This document shows positions 6,711-9,881 of a stretch of DNA of 9,881 nucleotides, one piece after another (position 1 is the stretch's first letter; every line of letters starts with the position of its first letter). Made by a program: the position numbers and the translations under genes. Origin of the DNA: Candidatus Dojkabacteria bacterium (lineage in GTDB: Bacteria > Patescibacteriota > Dojkabacteria > B142 > OLB20); contig JAGQLK010000032.1 in assembly GCA_020429485.1 (NCBI GenBank), forward strand, positions 1 through 9,881. The letters are read 5' to 3'. Below the pieces are notes generated by a model that was not told the origin of the DNA, made no database searches, and saw only the letters and a program-made list of their open reading frames with translations.

Positions 6711-7178
6711 TTGTCTGCTCAAAAAGATATCAAAATCATCTATGCTTCAACATCAGGAAATGTTGAGTTCGCTTGTGAGACCATTGCAGAGCTACTGAAT
6801 GAAGCTGGATATCAAGCTACTCTCCACCGTGCAGAAAATACTCCGATTGAACTACTATTAGAGAATAATTTATTTCTATTAGCTAGCTCAACTTGGGAGC
6901 ATGGTGAAGTTAATCCATTTTTCAATAAATTACTGAAAGAAATGAAAGAAGCTGATCTATCGGGCAAGAAAGCCTTGCTTTTAGGATTGGGAGATATGAG
7001 GTATGAACCAGTTTTATTTAATTTAGGAATTGAAATTGTAAAGGATAGATTTGTTGAGAGTGGAGGAGAGATTGTTAAACCTGCATTGAAATTAAACGGT
7101 GAACCATATCACCAAGTAGATACTATGATCAAACCTTGGGTTAATAAAATAATTGAGAAGTTGCAAAATGAAGGATAA
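6711..7178 (+). CDS. Flavodoxin
   Basis: A 155-residue single-domain flavodoxin, the usual length for the short-chain class. The FMN phosphate-binding loop is STSGN (residues 13-17) after the first beta strand (IKIIYA). The second FMN loop is SSTWEHGEVN (59-68), where Trp62 sits where an aromatic often stacks on the isoalloxazine ring. The third is GLGDMRYE (92-99), with Tyr98 at the usual stacking position. It carries one or two low-potential electrons in the cytoplasm. The TTG start is the only candidate: an in-frame TAG lies at 6690-6692 and no ATG or GTG occurs before the phosphate loop. No Shine-Dalgarno sequence is visible. The gene overlaps the next by 11 bp, so it very probably serves as electron acceptor (or donor) of the 2-oxoacid oxidoreductase encoded downstream. 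The pairing is inferred from operon structure. Confidence 0.88.
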   Translation: MSAQKDIKIIYASTSGNVEFACETIAELLNEAGYQATLHRAENTPIELLLENNLFLLASSTWEHGEVNPFFNKLLKEMKEADLSGKKALLLGLGDMRYEPVLFNLGIEIVKDRFVESGGEIVKPALKLNGEPYHQVDTMIKPWVNKIIEKLQNEG

Positions 7179-8907
7179 ATGCTATCAACAAAGAATTGTC
7201 ATAAAAATCGCAGGTGCTTCTGGCCAAGGTATCAATTCAATTGGCGAAGTAATTGCTAGAACACTTAAGAATACTGGATATAAGACTTTCGCATATAGAG
7301 AATATCCATCTCTTATAAAAGGTGGATATGCAAGTTATCAGATAGATTTTTCAGATTGCAATATTGATTCTTCGATGGCTGAGTCCGATGTATTGCTATG
7401 TATTGGTAGAGCTGCTATCCATAAATATCTTTACACAGTAAAGAAAAACGGCTTAATAATACATTCTTTGAAAGCACTAATACTCAAACCTGAAGAAAAA
7501 GAATATCTCGCAAAAAATAATATTGAAATTGAATACATAGATGCTTTAGGTATGGCAATGGAATTAGGTGGACATGCTATTTTCACTAATATTATTCTAT
7601 CTGGAGTTTTATGGAAATATTTAGGTCAGGAACTAAAATATCTAGAAGAAGAGATTAAAGTTGAGTTTGCAGATAAACCAAAATATTTAGAGAAAGATTT
7701 ACAAGCAGTAAAACATGGATATGAGTTACCGCTGAAGAGAGAGGCTCTAAAACCACAGTTCAAGCTTGATCAAAACTGGAAGTCTTCGATGATTATTACT
7801 GGTAATGAGAGTTTATCTCTTGGTGCAATTGCGGCAGGTGTTAGGGCATATTATGCTTATCCCATGACACCTTCATCTTCAATATTAAGCACAATGGCTA
7901 AGCATTATCATGATACTGGGATACTAGTTAAGCAGGCTGAAGATGAAATCACCGCAATACAAATGACTTTAGGGAGTATGTTTGTAGGTACTAGAGCATT
8001 AGTAGCAACTTCTGGAGGTGGTTTTGATCTAATGACTGAGTCACTATCACTAGCTGGAATAACCGAAACACCATTGGTTTGTGTTATAGCGCAACGTCCT
8101 GGGCCCGCTACTGGATTACCTACCTGGACATCGAGTGGTGATCTTAATCTGGCTGTATATGCAGGCCATGGAGAATTTGTAAGATGTGTGCTTGCAGCAA
8201 GTGATGTGACATCTGCATATGAGCTTATTCAGCATGCATTGAATATAGCAGAAGAAATACAAATACCGGTGCTAGTATTAACAGAAAAGCAAATAGCTGA
8301 ATCGCTTTATAACATAGCTGATTTGCCGGAAGGAATAGAAATAAAAAGAGGATTAGTCGAAAGTAACTTTGATGAACTAAAGCCAACAGATAGATTTAAA
8401 ATTACAGAAAGTGGAATATCACCAAGATGGGTTCCTGGTCAATCGCATGCAACATATGTGGCAAATAGTGATGAACATCTGGAAGACGGTACACTTACTG
8501 AAGATGCAGAACCTGCTAAAGCAATGATCGATAAGAGACTAAGGAAAATTATGGCATTAAAGAATATTATGCCAGAACCAACAGTTTACGGAAGCAAGAT
8601 TGCTGATTATTCTTTTGTGGGATGGGGAAGTGTCAAATCAAGTGTGTTGGACGCTATGGAGTTATTAAAGGATGAATTATCTATCAATTATTTACATTTT
8701 GATTATGTATATCCACTTAAGACTACCGAGTTAGAGAAGTTTGTTAAGAACAGTAAGAAACTAGTTTTGATCGAAAACAACGCACTTGGCCAACTTGGAA
8801 AGTTAATCAGGCAGGAAACTGGAATAGAGTTCAAAAATAAGTTACTTAAGTATGATGGTAGGCCATTCTTTGTAGATGACATTATTAATTGGATAGAGAA
8901 AAACTAA
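7168..8907 (+). CDS. korA: 2-oxoacid:ferredoxin/flavodoxin oxidoreductase, fused gamma-alpha subunit
   Basis: A 579-residue protein in which the gamma and alpha domains of 2-oxoacid:acceptor oxidoreductases are fused, as in two-subunit KorAB-type enzymes. The gamma domain covers about 8-190, with AGASGQG (15-21) and REYPSLIKGGYASYQI (44-59). The alpha pyrimidine-binding domain starts at ITGNESLSLGAIAAG (about 210). It has the substrate-binding motif YPMTPSS (231-237), QAEDEITAI with the conserved Glu that activates thiamine diphosphate, ATSGGGF (280-286), and AQRPGPATGLPTWT (308-321). A C-terminal PFOR domain II-like region follows. With the beta subunit it would convert a 2-oxoacid plus CoA to acyl-CoA, CO2 and reduced carrier. 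Which 2-oxoacid is used cannot be told. I chose the ATG at 7168 over an upstream TTG at 7153; a GAGAAG element sits seven bases before it, and it overlaps the flavodoxin stop by 11 bp. Confidence 0.9.
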   Translation: MKDKCYQQRIVIKIAGASGQGINSIGEVIARTLKNTGYKTFAYREYPSLIKGGYASYQIDFSDCNIDSSMAESDVLLCIGRAAIHKYLYTVKKNGLIIHSLKALILKPEEKEYLAKNNIEIEYIDALGMAMELGGHAIFTNIILSGVLWKYLGQELKYLEEEIKVEFADKPKYLEKDLQAVKHGYELPLKREALKPQFKLDQNWKSSMIITGNESLSLGAIAAGVRAYYAYPMTPSSSILSTMAKHYHDTGILVKQAEDEITAIQMTLGSMFVGTRALVATSGGGFDLMTESLSLAGITETPLVCVIAQRPGPATGLPTWTSSGDLNLAVYAGHGEFVRCVLAASDVTSAYELIQHALNIAEEIQIPVLVLTEKQIAESLYNIADLPEGIEIKRGLVESNFDELKPTDRFKITESGISPRWVPGQSHATYVANSDEHLEDGTLTEDAEPAKAMIDKRLRKIMALKNIMPEPTVYGSKIADYSFVGWGSVKSSVLDAMELLKDELSINYLHFDYVYPLKTTELEKFVKNSKKLVLIENNALGQLGKLIRQETGIEFKNKLLKYDGRPFFVDDIINWIEKN

Positions 8908-8909
8908 TT

Positions 8910-9797
8910 ATGAGTAAATGCGATAATTGCACAGTTGAATATAAAGACTTCTATTCAGAAAATATTTATACCTGGTGTACTAATTGTGGTAACTATGGAA
9001 TTGCAGCTGCAACAAAAAGGGCATTAGTAGAAGAGCAAATTCAACCTAAAGATACATTGATGTGCTTCGATATAGGTTGTAATGGGAATGGTGCTGATAA
9101 AATAGAAGGATACCGTTATCATGGTTTGCATGGAAGAGTAATCTCGTTTGCATCAGGCGCTGCACTAGCAAATCCAGAGTTAACAGTCATTGCCTCAGGT
9201 GGTGATGGAGGAACAATAAGTGAAGGAATAGGGCACTTTGTACATGCCATACGGTCTGATTACAATATGGTATTTTTACTACATAATAATGCCAATTATG
9301 GTTTAACTACTGGTCAGGCATCTGCTACCACACGACAAGATGTACCGATGAACTCATCACCAGATGGAGTGAGTGCAGAGACTGTAAATGTATTGAAGTT
9401 TGCCATGGGTCTGAACCCATCTTTTCTTGCGAGGACATTTTCTGGCGATGTAAAACAAATGACTGAAATAATAAGAGCGGGTATAAGACATAATGGATTT
9501 AGTATCATTGAAATTTTACAGAGTTGTCCTTCATATAATAAGGCTACGCCACATGAATGGTATCAAGAAAGAGTTTATGATGTGTTTTTTGAAAAAGACT
9601 ATGATAATTCAGATCCAATAGCAGCAAGTAGGGTAATTGATGATTTGGATAATCGTATAGCTACAGGAGTGCTTTATCAAGATAGTAATAGACCTAACTT
9701 TCTAGAAAAACAAAAGAATAGAGAGGGAATCTCTACAACATTAGTGAGTGAGGTGCAAAGATTTGATATTACTGAGCTGAAAAATAAATACAGATAA
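8910..9797 (+). CDS. korB: 2-oxoacid:ferredoxin/flavodoxin oxidoreductase, beta (thiamine diphosphate) subunit
   Basis: A 295-residue beta subunit, the usual length. The thiamine diphosphate/Mg motif is GDG (98-100), 25 residues, then NN (126-127), followed by YGLTTGQASATT (130-141). Four cysteines fit the single [4Fe-4S] cluster of two-subunit enzymes: Cys23 and Cys26 (WCTNCGNYG), Cys57 (DIGCNGNGAD) and Cys206 (SCPSYNK). HGLHGR (71-76) is also characteristic. The usual GDGD is GDGG here; the first Asp, the metal ligand, is kept. An additional CDNC (Cys4, Cys7) precedes the cluster motif. Start ATG lies 2 bases after the alpha-subunit stop, so the genes are translationally coupled; an in-frame TTG at 8889 inside the upstream gene is a less likely start. 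The name korB marks the subunit type and does not prove that 2-oxoglutarate is the substrate. Confidence 0.9.
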   Translation: MSKCDNCTVEYKDFYSENIYTWCTNCGNYGIAAATKRALVEEQIQPKDTLMCFDIGCNGNGADKIEGYRYHGLHGRVISFASGAALANPELTVIASGGDGGTISEGIGHFVHAIRSDYNMVFLLHNNANYGLTTGQASATTRQDVPMNSSPDGVSAETVNVLKFAMGLNPSFLARTFSGDVKQMTEIIRAGIRHNGFSIIEILQSCPSYNKATPHEWYQERVYDVFFEKDYDNSDPIAASRVIDDLDNRIATGVLYQDSNRPNFLEKQKNREGISTTLVSEVQRFDITELKNKYR

Positions 9798-9881
9798 CTA
9801 ATATTTCTCGTCAATAAATTCAATTTTATCTCCATCTACTACTAGGTATTGTCCATATCCAGAGCGAATCATACCATGGTT
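9798..9881 (-). CDS. C-terminal end of an unrecognised protein (partial)
   Basis: On the minus strand a frame is open from the window edge for 27 codons and ends in TAG directly next to the stop of the beta-subunit gene. The peptide contains HGMIRSGYGQYLVVDG and ends KIEFIDEKY. This looks like a short beta-hairpin at a protein C-terminus, with charged and aromatic residues in a natural pattern. The frame is short and could be open by chance, but the good amino-acid composition and the tail-to-tail abutment, matching the other convergent pair in this window, favour a real gene. The function cannot be assigned from this fragment. Confidence 0.5.
   Translation of the reverse strand, partial: NHGMIRSGYGQYLVVDGDKIEFIDEKY

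Noticed and set aside
6516..6722. Minus-strand open frame covering the divergent promoter region
   Set aside because: It overlaps the start of the zinc-ribbon gene in another frame, has a composition typical of AT-rich non-coding DNA, and both promoters lie in it.
1..9881. UGA recoding to glycine, as in Gracilibacteria and SR1
   Set aside because: All genes are full length without in-frame TGA, and glycine is written with GGN codons throughout, so the standard bacterial code fits.

Overview
The window looks like a compact, AT-rich bacterial genome. The features that suggest Patescibacteria (Candidate Phyla Radiation) or a similar small-genome lineage are: a giant modular surface-type protein of glycine-rich, DUF2341 and LamG modules; genes that abut or overlap by a few bases; weak or absent Shine-Dalgarno sequences; and a bL28 with an unusual glycine-rich stretch. 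This assignment is inference, because no 16S or other phylogenetic marker besides bL28 is present. All seven complete stop codons are TAA and the one partial gene ends in TAG. The genes read through without in-frame TGA, so there is no sign of UGA recoding.

Layout. Bases 1-5073 (+) hold the last 1690 codons of a very large, probably exported protein whose start lies upstream of the window. It has the tail of a LamG domain, three Gly-rich modules, a DUF2341-LamG cassette that appears to be inserted inside a Fn3/Ig-like domain, and Cys-containing C-terminal beta domains. Convergent to it, sharing the four bases TTAA, is an alpha/beta hydrolase (5070-5825, -). Next on the minus strand come ribosomal protein bL28 (5920-6195) and a small zinc-ribbon protein (6299-6574). 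Each of these three minus-strand genes has its own plausible sigma70-type promoter.

From a divergent promoter region (6575-6710) a plus-strand operon runs: flavodoxin (6711-7178, TTG start), then a fused gamma-alpha subunit (7168-8907) and a beta subunit (8910-9797) of a two-subunit 2-oxoacid:ferredoxin/flavodoxin oxidoreductase. The tight coupling (11-bp overlap, then a 2-bp gap) suggests that the flavodoxin is the dedicated electron carrier of the enzyme. The enzyme would oxidatively decarboxylate a 2-oxoacid to an acyl-CoA and pass two electrons to a low-potential carrier. The last 84 bases carry the C-terminal end of a convergent minus-strand gene that I do not recognise; its stop codon directly abuts that of the beta subunit.

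I saw no tRNA, rRNA, CRISPR array, insertion sequence or convincing intrinsic terminator. The most interesting items are the flavodoxin-oxidoreductase operon and the architecture of the giant repeat protein.
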